DNA of 64,000 nucleotides, from assembly GCA_021234155.1 (NCBI GenBank), contig JAJEKV010000097.1, forward strand, positions 1 through 64,000, in the 5' to 3' direction. A model generated the notes under the pieces. It saw nothing but the letters and a program-made list of their open reading frames with translations, was not told the DNA's origin and did not search any database. Source of the DNA: Isoetes taiwanensis (taxonomy: Eukaryota; Streptophyta; Lycopodiopsida; Isoetales; Isoetaceae). Numbering within the stretch: position 1 is the first letter of the stretch; every line of letters begins with the position of its first letter. Both the position numbers and the translations under genes were made by a program. This document shows positions 24,571 through 34,700 of the stretch, in pieces.

Positions 24571-24814
24571 TCATCACATGGGAAAACCGCGGTCATTGGG
24601 GGATGGGCTCGCGCGTAACAAAGAAGTTGAGTATATCTCGCATTATTACTAGCTCGTGAATCGGTGCAATGATATCGTGGTATGCTCAACTGAAACGCTT
24701 TGATGGTCGCGGGCAATGTCTTGGAGATATGCAAGATATGTCAAACCAAGTGAAGTGACATTCCCATCGCCCTTTGTCGCATGCGACCATGCAAAGCTTA
24801 GTGGATGAAGGGCG

Positions 24815-25367
24815 AAGACACTTCATATCTATGAGGGAGAACCATGGCATCATACCGGATACTCGTCACTACAGCTTGTATGATTGACATTCGGTCGACC
24901 GTGATATTTGCTTGAAGCAAATAATTTAATCGGATGTATGAAACCGTAGATTATTTATGGAGATCTTTGCTTACGTACTGTAGAACATATGGAAATGTGA
25001 AGCTAGGTCAAGAGTGCTTTGATCAAGTTATTGAACCTGGATTTACACGATGCAAGTGGCTATGTTCTTATGTCGCATTTACTCGATGTTTGGTATGGTA
25101 AAAGATGCCGAGAAAATTGAAGAACTAAGGTTTCATGCACATGATTGGAAGAAATCTGCCAAGGCATGGATAGAGGTTAATAATAAGGTGCATGAGTTTA
25201 TTGTTGGTGATAAAAGTCACCCTGAGAGTGATAAAATATCTAACATGCTGAAAATGTTAAGTAATAAAATAAAAGAGGCTGGTTATACACCAAAGCTTAA
25301 CATGGTATTGCAAAGAAATGACGATGAACAAAAAGAAGATGCTTTGTGTGGACATGCGAGAAGTTAG
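24815..25367 (+). pseudogene. PLS-class PPR protein, C-terminal fragment with E domain
   Basis: A SMRENHGIIPDTRHYS block (about 24829-24880) matches the last PPR motif. CRTYGNVKLGQECFDQV (about 24975-25030) begins the E domain in a shifted frame. The open frame 25050-25367 continues with YSMFGMVKDAEKIEELR, then AWIEVNNKVHEFIVGDKSHP and KIKEAGYTPKLNMVLQ, the E/E+ region preceding a DYW domain. The sequence ends soon after EQKEDALCGHARS, so no DYW catalytic motif is present. Such proteins act in organelle RNA editing; this copy is broken by stops and frameshifts. Confidence 0.85.
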
Positions 25368-26120
25368 TCAGTAGCTTATGGGCTTGTCAAGACGCCTCCG
25401 TGTACTCTTATATGAGCCAATTAAAAAATCTTCGAGTGTGCATGGATTGTCATATTGGAGCGTAAACAAGTCCGGCGAAGATGCAGAGCTTCGGCTCCAA
25501 TATGGCGGTGCACATTCGCGGTGTTCGGCTTTTGCTTTTTGTTCTTGTTTTTTTTGCGAAGGAGCCGAGCTTCGCTCGTGCCCCGCCTCGCTCCACGCCG
25601 CTCCAAGCACGCCCTTACCCTTGCTCTATGATCCCCGAGCTCATTCATTTTTCGTGTTCTTTTTTCCCCTTCTCGTCTACAATTGCTCCACAAGTAATTT
25701 GTTTTTAGTTTCATTCACCTTTTGGGTTCGACAAGTGATTTGTTTTAGTTTCATTCACCTTTTGGGTTGGCTATGGACCTTTTGTGATTCTTTGGAAAAA
25801 AAGATCTAATACTTCAAGTATTTGAAAACTATAGCATCTCGACACGATTATTATAATACCATATCATGGTTATTTTATTACCATTTCATATATATATGTT
25901 GTTTCATATTGTATCCGATGTATTATTACAAAGATTTACCCACTAAACAACGCAAGCAGTGCTCCAACTTGGATATTTATAGGAAGCAAATAGAAATAAT
26001 CAACACAATGAAATTGATATTTTATATCACAAGGATTTGTATGTGGAAAGGCAATGCATTATTTCATGCTTTTTAGAAAGAAAATCATAGGAGTTTTGCA
26101 TGTTTTACATGTTTTTACGT
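25368..26120. other. No recognised gene
   Basis: Immediately after the PPR fragment. A short direct repeat (TTTCATTCACCTTTTGGGTT) occurs twice at about 25709 and 25750. No other assignable signal. Confidence 0.45.
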
Positions 26121-26124
26121 TATG

Positions 26125-26475
26125 TTTTTTTTTTAGGCCCGAAGGCCCAAATTTTTTTTAGTATAACAACCAACACATAACTACCATTAACATTAATTAA
26201 CACAACCATTGGGTCCAACACATTTAAATTAAAATCCCCTTAGACCCCCTTTGGTTTGGGTGCATATTCACACGGGGTGACGAGGGGCGTGAGAGCCCCT
26301 ATAATTATATTTTGCACGTACAAAATCAACACCATATAGTATTTTGGTTCAAATCTTATAGTATTTTGCAAATCTTGTTATACAGTATAGCAAATCTTGT
26401 ACTTGCATACCCCACAAACGAGGAACTTTACGTACGGTGTAGATTAAGGAATAAGAGGTGAATATGCCTATCCAA
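26125..26475 (-). repeat. Repeat family R1, copy 2 (inverted)
   Basis: Same ordered blocks as copy 1 in reverse: the hairpin GGCCCGAAGGCCC near 26145, the CCCCTTTGGTTTGGGTGCAT block, then GTATACCCC-like and TGTAGATTAAGGAATAAGAG. It meets copy 3 head to head at about 26473. Confidence 0.82.
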
Positions 26476-26585
26476 CAGCTCTCGTTGCCCGGAGTCACCC
26501 CCCGTGTGAATATGCACCCAAACCAAAGGGGGTCTAAGGGGGATTTTAATTTAAATGTGTTGGACCCAATGGTTGTGTTAATTAA
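26473..26585 (+). repeat. Repeat family R1, copy 3 (truncated)
   Basis: Begins in GCTCTCGTTGCCCGG, shared with the end of copy 2, and runs to GGTTGTGTTAATTAATG. It is then cut by the internal TIR copy at 26585. Confidence 0.8.
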
Positions 26586-26700
26586 TGTAGCATAATAACA
26601 GGGGGTTTTTTTTGTATTTTTGTACGGTTTTTCCAATGGTTTTTATATGATTTGATGGGCGTATTACACAAGGCCTACTAATTAGTACATCTAGAGTGCC
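26585..26700 (+). repeat. Internal, diverged copy of the 110-bp terminal repeat
   Basis: Starts TAGCATAATAACAGGGGG and follows the outer TIR to TCTAGAGTGCCC, with many more substitutions than the outer pair show to each other. It may be the remnant of an older element. Confidence 0.8.
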
Positions 26701-27087
26701 CATTGTATTTGCATACGCTTGAATTAATTTTAATGCCTCTTTTCAATGGTGTAGACCCATATATGTAGTATTTTTCAGTTAAGTTTTATTTTTCAGATAT
26801 ATATTTTTTTTTTGTTCGACATGCAAAGCTCGAAAGCTCATTTTAGGGTTTTTCTTTGTAAGGGCGTGGTTATGTGGGTCGGATTCAAGCAAAGATCGGA
26901 TTTGGGCAGCGCTTAACCTGGTTCAAGAGAGAGAGCTACTCCGAGTGCTTGAAGCGGATGCTTGCCAATCCATGAAAGTCCTTCCTCCCGCTTTTGTGTT
27001 TTGAACGATGGAGCTATTTTCCTTTTTTCATCTCGTGGAACATGTAGACGCTTCTTCAAATTTTACGGCTTGGAGGCCATTCAAATT

Positions 27088-27430
27088 TTAGGGTTTTGAG
27101 GCCCACAAACAGATTGATTGGTTTTGCGGTCTTTGGGGATGCAGAGATTTGACTTCTTCTTCTCCTCCTTGGTATTCCCTCCATAGCTGAGAAACCATCT
27201 CTTTTCTTTCCTGCATTCTTACCACATCCTTCATCTTGGGAAGATCTTCTGCTGAAGCTCTTGTGCACAACAGAGCCATCTGCACCAACTCTTCAATGTC
27301 ACCAAGGTTTGCTTCCATTTCCAACAGAATACGCCTGTTTTGAGTCACAAAAATGGATTTTTCCATTTGGGTTTTTGATTGAATGGCGCAGGATCTCCAG
27401 TTTCGCCTATGCTGGAGATTTGAGCAGAAG
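27088..27430 (-). pseudogene. LRR receptor-like kinase, C-terminal kinase fragment
   Basis: Minus-strand frame contains GDIEELVQMALLCTRASAED, then LPKMKDVVRMQE. This is kinase subdomain XI of SERK/NIK-type receptor kinases, where the usual text is ALLCTQxxxxxRPKMSEVV. The invariant Arg is Leu here. A basic or Gln-rich tail follows. Kinase-loop and N-terminal pieces of a similar gene lie upstream on the same strand at 27915-28040 and 29800-29990. Confidence 0.8.
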
Positions 27431-27589
27431 AGGGTCGTTTGTGTCTGGGTGCAGACCAACCACCACAAAGTGCTCTAGCAGCTGCTTCTGTAGTTTGTTT
27501 AAACAACGAAGGCTGGTTATGTTCTTAGGATTATATGACATGCTCAGTAAGTTCACTCATATTCACACATTTCATGAACGCCTTCAGGG

Positions 27590-27890
27590 CCATCGAGAGT
27601 TATGGAGGGCTGGAGCCTTTGTCTTTTGAGCCAAGAACAATGTGGAAAAGGGAGATGGAGTGGCTTTTGTCAGTTAGCGATTATATCGTAGAGCTTGTGC
27701 CCTCTTGGCAAAACTTCTCTGATGGAAGTAACATGGAGGTATGTTCAATATGTGGTGGAGGATGCATTAGCTAATGTGTAAATTTTAAATTCATCTGCTA
27801 GCATCTTCTCATTTTTATGAATTGCCATGACAGATTATGGTCACTCGACCCCGTTTGGATCAACAAATTCATTCATCTTTCCAAATAATA
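27590..27890 (+). pseudogene. RopGEF PRONE-domain fragment
   Basis: The first exon reads [20 protein letters not shown], then [15 protein letters not shown] (about 27637-27738), followed by a GT donor. After an AG acceptor near 27832 comes IMVTRPRLD. Both blocks match the PRONE domain of plant Rho-of-plants guanine nucleotide exchange factors (WLLxVSDxIVELVP...MVTRPRSD). Frameshifts occur upstream. The piece sits in the opposite orientation between the kinase fragments of the receptor-kinase pseudogene. It is a short partial copy and cannot be functional. Confidence 0.83.
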
Positions 27891-27914
27891 ACCGTCTTCA
27901 CCTAAAAAGGAGAC

Positions 27915-28040
27915 CGGGAAGGAAGGTTACTTCACCTTTGCCAATCCAAAATCCCCCACTAAAGGTTCAAAGTTATCATCCAGCAAAATGTTGGCAGCCT
28001 TTACATCACGGTGTATTATCTTGGTCACAATGTTCATGAA
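27915..28040 (-). pseudogene. LRR receptor-like kinase, catalytic-loop fragment
   Basis: Minus-strand reading gives [20 protein letters not shown], then [12 protein letters not shown] and a stop. This contains the HRDVKAAN catalytic loop and the DFG motif with conserved residues intact. It is typical of SERK/NIK receptor kinases. It lies between the N-terminal piece (29990-29800) and the C-terminal piece (27430-27088), in gene order on the same strand, so all three likely derive from one captured gene. The activation loop and P-loop region are missing or unrecognised. Confidence 0.85.
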
Positions 28041-28954
28041 GATAAGCAAGACCTCAAGTCGCACCTAAAGCTATCGCTTCCGAATCTCCCAAGTAAGTGC
28101 TTTTCTTTCACGATGTTCAATAATGGTTTGGATTGCATACTTTTATAAGCTTATCAATTTTTCAATCTCATTAATGTTATGGTGTTTAGTCTACGATTCT
28201 CAGAATGGTCCTAGAGAAGAATCCTTCCAAAAGACACGATGTAAAATTGAAAAAGGGTGTTGCGGTTACAACAACCGCAGTTGAAAAGGTAGTGCTAGTT
28301 GCAACAACCGGTTTGTGTTGTGAAGACTAATTTGATCTTGCAAGGTGTTGAGGATTCAAGGTCCATGGTCAGAAGAAGATTCAAGTGTGAGCTCTTTGTC
28401 TATTTAATTTTAAAACCGTGGAATATGGTTACGGTTATCAAACTGCGTGTGATTATGGCTTATATTTGAGAAGTGTTGTTCAATATTCTGAAATATAACT
28501 CTAGCCATTACCATATTATCTCGTTATTCTATTATCATGTATGTAAAGCGATGATTGCTAGATGCTTGTCAAAACCTCACCATCGGGTTACCAACGGCTA
28601 ATGTACCCAATCAATTTAGATGAGGAAACAATGTTATTTGGTCGATTCATTGTAAAGCCTTGAAATATAAATTCTCTTAGAAGCATCCCTCCGAGTATAC
28701 CGTTGGTGAATTTGCTATACCCTTTGTTTCAAATTTTGGTTATCCTACTAGATTAGTTAATCTTTCGGTTGAGCCTTTTAATGTTCAAGCTAATGTATTT
28801 GAAGAAGTTTCTAAAAGGTGAGCTTCTAAATATTTAAACGATGGTTATCTAGTACACTTCAAATATTAAATCCTTAGTGCATATTTCGATTCCAAGGTTC
28901 AAGATGCAACCCTACACTATCTTTATGTTTTAAATGTCTTTTATATTCTCACGT
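28041..28954. other. No recognised gene
   Basis: Spacer in the TIR element between receptor-kinase pieces. It should contain the LRR and transmembrane region if the gene copy were complete, but no LRR motif was recognised. Confidence 0.4.
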
Positions 28955-29328
28955 CTGTTTTTTTTTATGGCCCGAAGGGCCAAAAATTTTTTTTAGTATA
29001 ATAACCAACACATAACTACCATTGACATTAATAAATATAACCATTGGATCCAACACATTTAAATTAAAATCCCCCTTAAACCCCCTTTGGTTTGGGTGCA
29101 TATTCACACGGGGGGTGACGTAGGGCAGCGAGAGCCCTCATAATTGTATTTTGCACGTACGAAATCAACACCATATAGTATTCCGGTTGAAATCTTATAG
29201 TAGTTTGCGAATCTTATTATACAGTATAGCAAATCTTGTACTTGCATACCCCACAAATGAGGAACTTTACGTACGGTGTAGATTAAGGAATAAGGGGCGA
29301 ATATGCCAATCCGACAGCTCTCGATTAT
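28955..29328 (-). repeat. Repeat family R1, copy 4 (inverted)
   Basis: Contains GGCCCGAAGGGCC hairpin, ACCCCCTTTGGTTTGGGTGC, CACGGGGGGTGACGTAGGG, and ends near CCGACAGCTCTCG. It is the best preserved copy with copy 1. Confidence 0.85.
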
Positions 29329-29338
29329 GGAAAAACAC

Positions 29339-29590
29339 TTGAGCATAAGTTGCATACATTACCCTCCGTTGAAGACTTATCTTCTATCACCAAAGGCTCT
29401 GCTGGGACAGTTTTTTCATCATTATCCTTGATTGTTGATTCCATTAAAATTTTTGGAGGTTCTTGGCCTGGTTGCAATGGACCTATGAACCTCTTGGAAG
29501 GTTGAGCTACATCCCTGCTCTGCTTTACCTTTTGCTTTCCGCAGAAGTAGGGTGCTCTTCCCCGGAATACACTGGATTCTATATAATCAG
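29339..29590 (-). CDS. Unassigned open stretch, possible captured exon
   Basis: About 80 codons without a stop on the minus strand, including APYFCGKQKVK, FIGPLQPGQEPPKI and EDKSSTEGNVCNLC. The composition looks like coding sequence (hydrophilic, varied), unlike neighbouring AT-rich DNA. I do not recognise the protein. It lies just downstream of the receptor-kinase N-terminal piece on the same strand. Confidence 0.35.
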
Positions 29591-29799
29591 CAGAGTAATT
29601 TAAGAGTTATGGGTCATTAGATAGATGTGAATATATAAGAAACTACTTACAGAAGTATCCACATTTTCAAACATGAGTTGGGGCTGCTGCTTCTGTGGTG
29701 GCGGAGGAGACGATGGCGGATATAAAGTAGCAAGGAGTGCTTCGTGCAATCTGGGCTGCCGGCGTTGCAAAGCATTCATACCGTGATATTCGTGCATAG

Positions 29800-29990
29800 G
29801 TAACTCCACGCCATCCGCAGTGGTCCACATTTTCATTCCAGTCTAACCTGTCGCCAAAATCATGTGCATTTTTGAAGGCCAGAAGGCCGGCCTTGTCGTC
29901 GTGAGGAGAAGCAATGCAACTCAAATTTAGAACAGCTACCCATAACCAAAACCATAGCCAGATTCCAGGATTCCGCACCGGATTCCTCAT
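29800..29990 (-). pseudogene. LRR receptor-like protein, signal peptide and LRRNT fragment
   Basis: Starting at 29990 the minus strand encodes a basic start, a hydrophobic signal peptide (IWLWFWLWVAVLNLSCIAS), then DDKAGLLAFKNA and LDWNENVDHCGWRGVTY. The latter is the LRRNT_2 cap of plant LRR receptor proteins (LLAFK...WxxxxxxCxWxGV). Reading becomes unrelated after about 29800. No LRR repeats follow. Upstream sequence to about 30240 may include its 5' flank. Confidence 0.82.
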
Positions 29991-30526
29991 TGCAGAAGCT
30001 TATCCAACCCTCAGAAGATATTTAACAGCAGAAGCGCCTTGCATGCAATATAAGGCCATGATGGCAAAAACGCAGCGGGTGTGCAGATCCGATATAAACG
30101 GCAATAAACCCAGCACCGGAGTTGGGAGTTATGGCGCGGATCACAAGCTCCGACGAGAGGAAGGAAAGAAAGGAGCAAACGGGTCCACCGGCTGACAGGT
30201 AGGCGCTTAAACCCGTTGGAAGTCCTCTGTATTTTTTACACCGGACTCATGAACAAGGCGACCAGATTGGACTGTGGAAATTAATGTGTATCAGTTTTGC
30301 GTGAGCCCTTGGATCTTTTTTGGATTAAAAGAGGGCTTTCTTTGTAAGCCCTCTGATCTTAACCATTGAGGAGGATGAAACAAAAATTGCACAAATTGCA
30401 TGCAAAAGCTTGGTGCACTCTAGATGTACTGATTAGTATGCCTCGTGCAATACGCTCATGAAATCATATGAAAACCATGCCAAAAAGCGTATAAAATCAC
30501 AAAAAAAACCCCCTGTTATAATGCTA

Positions 30527-31301
30527 GATATTCTAGCCATAACCCTAGGGCCAACAACTTTATAGACCTCAAGTAGGACCATGATGTAATCACGACATTT
30601 CCTTCTACGTCACACATCTGCTATTTACACATGAGCTTCAATCCGACTATCATATCAATCTTATTTTATAACCATATCTAAGCATTCTCAAAACTTGTCT
30701 TACAACCACCGCGTTGTAACCTTATCCAACCATAGCCTGAATGCTATCAACTTAGCAACCTATTGTTATTTTACCACTGGATATCAATATATGGATGCTG
30801 CCCAGTTTTCTCAATTTTAGCTTCAAAAGGATGCACCTAACATCACATCAAGAATCTTATTCATCCGATATGGTGAGATGGACCTTCCCTGAATATCATA
30901 GGCATTATATATCATGCACTGCTTATTCTAAATTTTCTTGCCACCAGAGTATACTACTACGAGATCACATCTACACTATAAGTAGTGGTTACCAAAGTGA
31001 AACGCAATACCTGTACCTTAATCTCCCTCAAGCATCACTCCATGCTATGCGCACATTGGCAACCACGAATCAAAGTTAGCCCCTTGATGTACATTTTTCT
31101 AGCTTATCTGCTTTGCAGGATAGAAAATCAATCAAGATATATAAATATCATGTAATCAATTTCACATACCTTCATAAAACAATTTGTCACGCCTCCTCTA
31201 AGGCCGTCATCTCCACATATATTCAATTGAATACTATTAGCATAATCCAACAACCTCAATTGAATCTAGACTTCGCTATCATACATCCAAGGATCCAACT
31301 A
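30527..31301. other. No recognised gene (interior of the LTR-bounded unit)
   Basis: AT-rich DNA between the right TIR and the primer-binding site, presumably 5' leader of the family-A retroelement. No coding signal. Confidence 0.45.
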
Positions 31302-31316
31302 TGCTCTGATACCAAC
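31302..31316 (-). other. Primer-binding site, initiator tRNA-Met
   Basis: Minus-strand GTTGGTATCAGAGC directly follows the LTR end. It is complementary to the 3' end of tRNA-iMet, the usual primer of plant LTR retroelements. Unlike the left copy it is of normal length. Confidence 0.88.
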
Positions 31317-31474
31317 TGTGACGTTCCTAACCGACATGCCCTTAAACAACTGGGCAAAACCGTCTAGACATTTATGAGTAGTCGCTTCTACCCATTTATG
31401 CCGGTGTCTCGGGAACGCCCCACGGGCACATTCAAGGTTCGAATACTCGAGCGGTCTACCATGGGCCCGTTACA
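31317..31474 (-). repeat. 158-bp LTR (family A), right copy
   Basis: Inverted relative to the copy at 17070-17227, with the same exact end points (TGTAAC...GTCACA on the minus strand). About six differences between copies. The outer flank is gag sequence. Confidence 0.88.
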
Positions 31475-31760
31475 TATCCCATTAACTTTCTTGGTACACA
31501 TACCATGTTTTTGCTTCTCCCCTCATACATTGCCCAAAAATCGTTGGTCTGCTCCCTTTCCTCTTACCATATTGGTCATAACAATCTTCAAATTGTACTA
31601 AATTTTTTTGAGGATTCTTGGTGCCATCGAAGGATGGTGCAACTGTAGGAGTGATCAGTTCAATTTGGTACGGATACATTGGTGGTACTGCCCCTGACTA
31701 GGCAGAGATGTATCAGCAAAACCTTTAACTAGAACATCATTCATCCCTATGGATTCTTGC
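31475..31760 (-). pseudogene. Ty3/gypsy gag, N-terminal part
   Basis: Minus-strand frame 31679-31482 reads TPTVAPSFDGTKNPQKNLVQ, then ARGEAKTW-like text (MRGEAKTWYVYQES) and a stop. This is the start of a retrotrans_gag domain. The stretch upstream (31760-31680) continues as hydrophilic sequence in another frame. The domain resumes at 17069 on the far side of the 14.4-kb insertion. The element's own 5' LTR was not identified. Confidence 0.83.
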
Positions 31761-34700
31761 GAGTCTTTGTCCTCTTCCATCTGCATATATTTGGAAGGTG
31801 TATCGGTATACTACGCAAGCTCTCCACAATTAAGTGTAAGAAATCAATTCTTGGATAGCAAAAAAATAGCAGGCCGCGGTTATTTTGCCAAAGATCCTGC
31901 TGCAGAGCTCAATAATGTGGCGGATTTACTGCAGCATTGGCCCGACAAAGTTCCACCTTTTGGTATACTGTTTCAATGCAAAGAGCTTAGCTCTAAGAAG
32001 TTGCATAATAGATGTTGTAGATCCTGCAAAGAGAAAGGGACAAAACCGCATAGAATGGTGGCAAAATCTACTTAAAATGTTTTTGCCATCCTTAGCTTAG
32101 CTCGCCGGTGTCCGCATTTTGCCGGCGTGATTTTTGGGCCAAAAGCGTGAGTTTTGGAACCAGAAAAAAGGATATTAGAAGGATTTTGCGTTTTCCGGTG
32201 CGTTACGGTTTCGGCAGGAGGAAAATGGCAGTGGATTCCTTTTGCTCATCGTTTCTCTGCCGTTAACCTGTACATCGGCATCATTTCGATGCGAGGTAAG
32301 AATAGTTTTAGGGTTTTGTTTCCAGCGGATTGGAGGGGAAAGGTAAGAGATGCAGCGGCCATCTGTTGGAATGAGTATTCTTCCCTCTGCACCGAAATGG
32401 TTCTTGCATGCAAGGATATCTACAGCAGGTGATTCCTTACCGATTATTAGACGTATTATTTATTAAACCTGTGGAGACGTATTTTCCCACTCTCCTCCAT
32501 TCCGTCTGAAGAAGGCTCCTAACCGGCCGGATAGCAGGCTGGATAGCAGGTTGGAGCTTCAAATTCAACATCAGGTAGACGGTTTGTTTCTTTTAGGGTG
32601 GATTCTTGCCGTAAATTTCTTTGCCTTCTCTTAATATGTGCTCTTTCTTCAGGCAAAACCGAGGATGGACACTGTTCTCTACACCATGCAAGTTTTGTCA
32701 AGGTTCTAACTGGTTATATTGGGCTTTGCAATCTGCCGAGGCCATGCAAGAGCAAGGATGCCAGCTTCTTCCTGATTTTCTTACCCTTGAGAGCAGGAGA
32801 GCACGAAATGGCAAAACCTAGGATTCTGTAGGAAAGTACAGAATAATAGTGAGCTCGGATCATTTCCAATATTGTCTCATTGGCTGATTCGTTGTTCTGT
32901 TATTGGGAACTTCTGAAGCTCACGCCCTCTAATTGATCACAATGATTCGTCCAGCACAGCTCCAGGCACGCTCCTCATCCGGCAGCGGGCAAATGTTCCC
33001 TTTTCTATTCTGTAACAGGTGATTCCTTAGTGATTAATCTACTGTCCATTTCTTTTCTGGCACTCTCGACCTTCTTCATCTGTGCCGGATTTACATCAGA
33101 ATGCAATAATTGCAGGGGACCTTTATCTCCATGTTTTCTTAGACTGTTTGGTTCCAGTTTTTTCGTTTGGTTCTTACTTTTCAATCTGATCCTAGATGCT
33201 ATTCGCAAATGTGAACCAAGTGTCTTCCAATATTCAATAGAAACTAATAGTTAGAGATGTACGTTGAAACCGAAGTCTTGAAAATTGATAAGGCAGTTGA
33301 GTTTTAAACTTCTACAGGATTCTGATATACCAGTCACCCAATGATTTGCCTCATCTGGTTGTATTGCTATCAGTGTTTCCAGCCATCATGCTTATTGATC
33401 TTCAAAGTATTGCTCTAACAGCATTTATATTGCTGCATTGCTTCAACATTGTCTGCACGGAAAATCAGGAATATGGATTCGTTTCTAACAATTGAAATAT
33501 CATAGCCATCTCAATGATTTAGGGTGGATCTGTTGAAGCTCACTTGCATGAAGATCAGTTGAAACTCAGTTCCATGATTTAGGGCTTTTGTTCCTGTGAT
33601 AGGTAGAATATAATAGGTACAGTTTGGGGAAGTACAATAGGCTGTTTCATGAAGCTCATAGTTTACAGGATGCCACATCACATGCCACTTGATCCATATA
33701 AACCAAAGCTGCTAGAAAAATCGAGTATTGTAAGCGCACTTTTGTGTTCAAGTATATAATCATTTATATGTTTTCACTGATGTCTGGCATGATTTATGAA
33801 CTTCAAATGTATTGCAACTATGCAAGAAGATTTTGAAATTTACTGTGTAAAAATGTAAAAATCTGGTAGTCTTGATACAGTGGTGTTGGATCATATTTTG
33901 GAGGTTTGTCTAACATCTATTTTCTCTTCTCTCTTTCTGCTGTAGGTACCACTCTTGAAGCATAGTCCCATTCAATACTTCACGGGGCTGCAGCGTCCTT
34001 CAGTTTCAAATATTACACTTAGTCTTTTTCCACGCAAGAGCTGCGCAGTAGGAGGTAATTGCCAACAAGCAATTTCTAACAAGTAATTGCTGTTTCTAAT
34101 AAGCAATTTCTAACAAGTAATTGTTGTTTCATCTCTGCAGCAATGCCAGGCAAGCAACTGTTGCAGTTGAGACATGTCATAGCAAAGCCAGCAAGGTTTG
34201 CAAGCAACACCATGCCATCTCGGTTCCTAGATTTTAGGTTTGACATAGCATTTTGTGGATGTCAAATCGATTCGCAGCATCAGGTAATTGTTGACCCTAA
34301 ACTGTTGACCCTAAACTTTGATGCATGTTTTATTGCTTCTTTAATATGTCATGCAAATATGAAGAGGTGATAAAGTAAGGTTCCATATGAGATATGGTGC
34401 TTATGCCAGACAGGAAGAATTGCTTTGAGTGCCATAACAAGACCCTATCGCATTTTGTCATGCATGCTTTAGAATAGGAAGACGAAGTTCTGCAAAAGAA
34501 TAATATTTTGAAGCTTTGGAATAGGAAGACAAGTTCTGCAAAACAATAATATTTTGAAGCTTCATAACCACTTCAAAACCACTTCTGTAGTATTTTGGCA
34601 TTGAAAGCATATATTAGGAAACCTATGCCTCAGATGCTTCATTTTTGCAATCTTTATTTAACAGGTTGAGATTGTTCTTTGTGATGCAGACTTTCATAAA

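Larger units (their letters stand above)
23705..30526. mobile_element. 6.8-kb TIR element carrying fragments of several host genes
   Basis: The left end (23705-23814) and right end (30416-30526) are about 110-bp inverted repeats that differ by only a few bases. Both start TAGCATTATAACAGGGGG and contain TTTTATACGC, GGGCGTATTGCACGAGGCAT-type sequence and TCTAGAGTGCAC. A more diverged copy of the same end lies inside at 26585-26700. No transposase and no clear target duplication were found. The cargo has pieces of ABCG, PPR, RopGEF and LRR receptor-kinase genes, resembling Pack-MULEs. Superfamily assignment is inferred. Confidence 0.65.
17070..31474. mobile_element. 14.4-kb composite insertion bounded by inverted LTRs
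   Basis: The unit starts TGTAACGGGCCC at 17070 and ends GGGCCCGTTACA at 31474. The plus-strand flanks are TATCT (17065-17069) and TATCC (31475-31479), a 5-bp target duplication with one mismatch. The same gag domain continues on both sides. Each end is a 158-bp LTR, but in head-to-head rather than the normal direct orientation, with a tRNA-iMet primer-binding site immediately inside each. A foreign 1.83-kb LTR, a primer-tRNA copy, an ORF1-like insert and a 6.8-kb TIR element lie inside. I infer an aberrant reverse-transcription product that integrated through its LTR termini. Confidence 0.82.

Noticed and set aside
24499-25367. ABCG-PPR fusion gene
   Set aside because: Stops and frameshifts separate the two pieces; adjacency reflects capture, not a fused product.
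25368-25714. GC-rich open frames on both strands near 25378-25809
   Set aside because: No domain, overlapping frames on both strands, and no codon bias to prefer one.
23696-30535. 9-bp MULE target duplication around the 6.8-kb TIR element
   Set aside because: Flanks compared for 8-, 9- and 10-bp direct repeats at several possible ends; none matched.
31749-32100. Plus-strand frames at 31749-32100
   Set aside because: The first part is the antisense of gag; the remainder has no recognisable domain.
34141-34370. Short gene at 34143-34370
   Set aside because: Splice-like borders but no homology and no continuing exons; kept only as an unassigned exon-like block.
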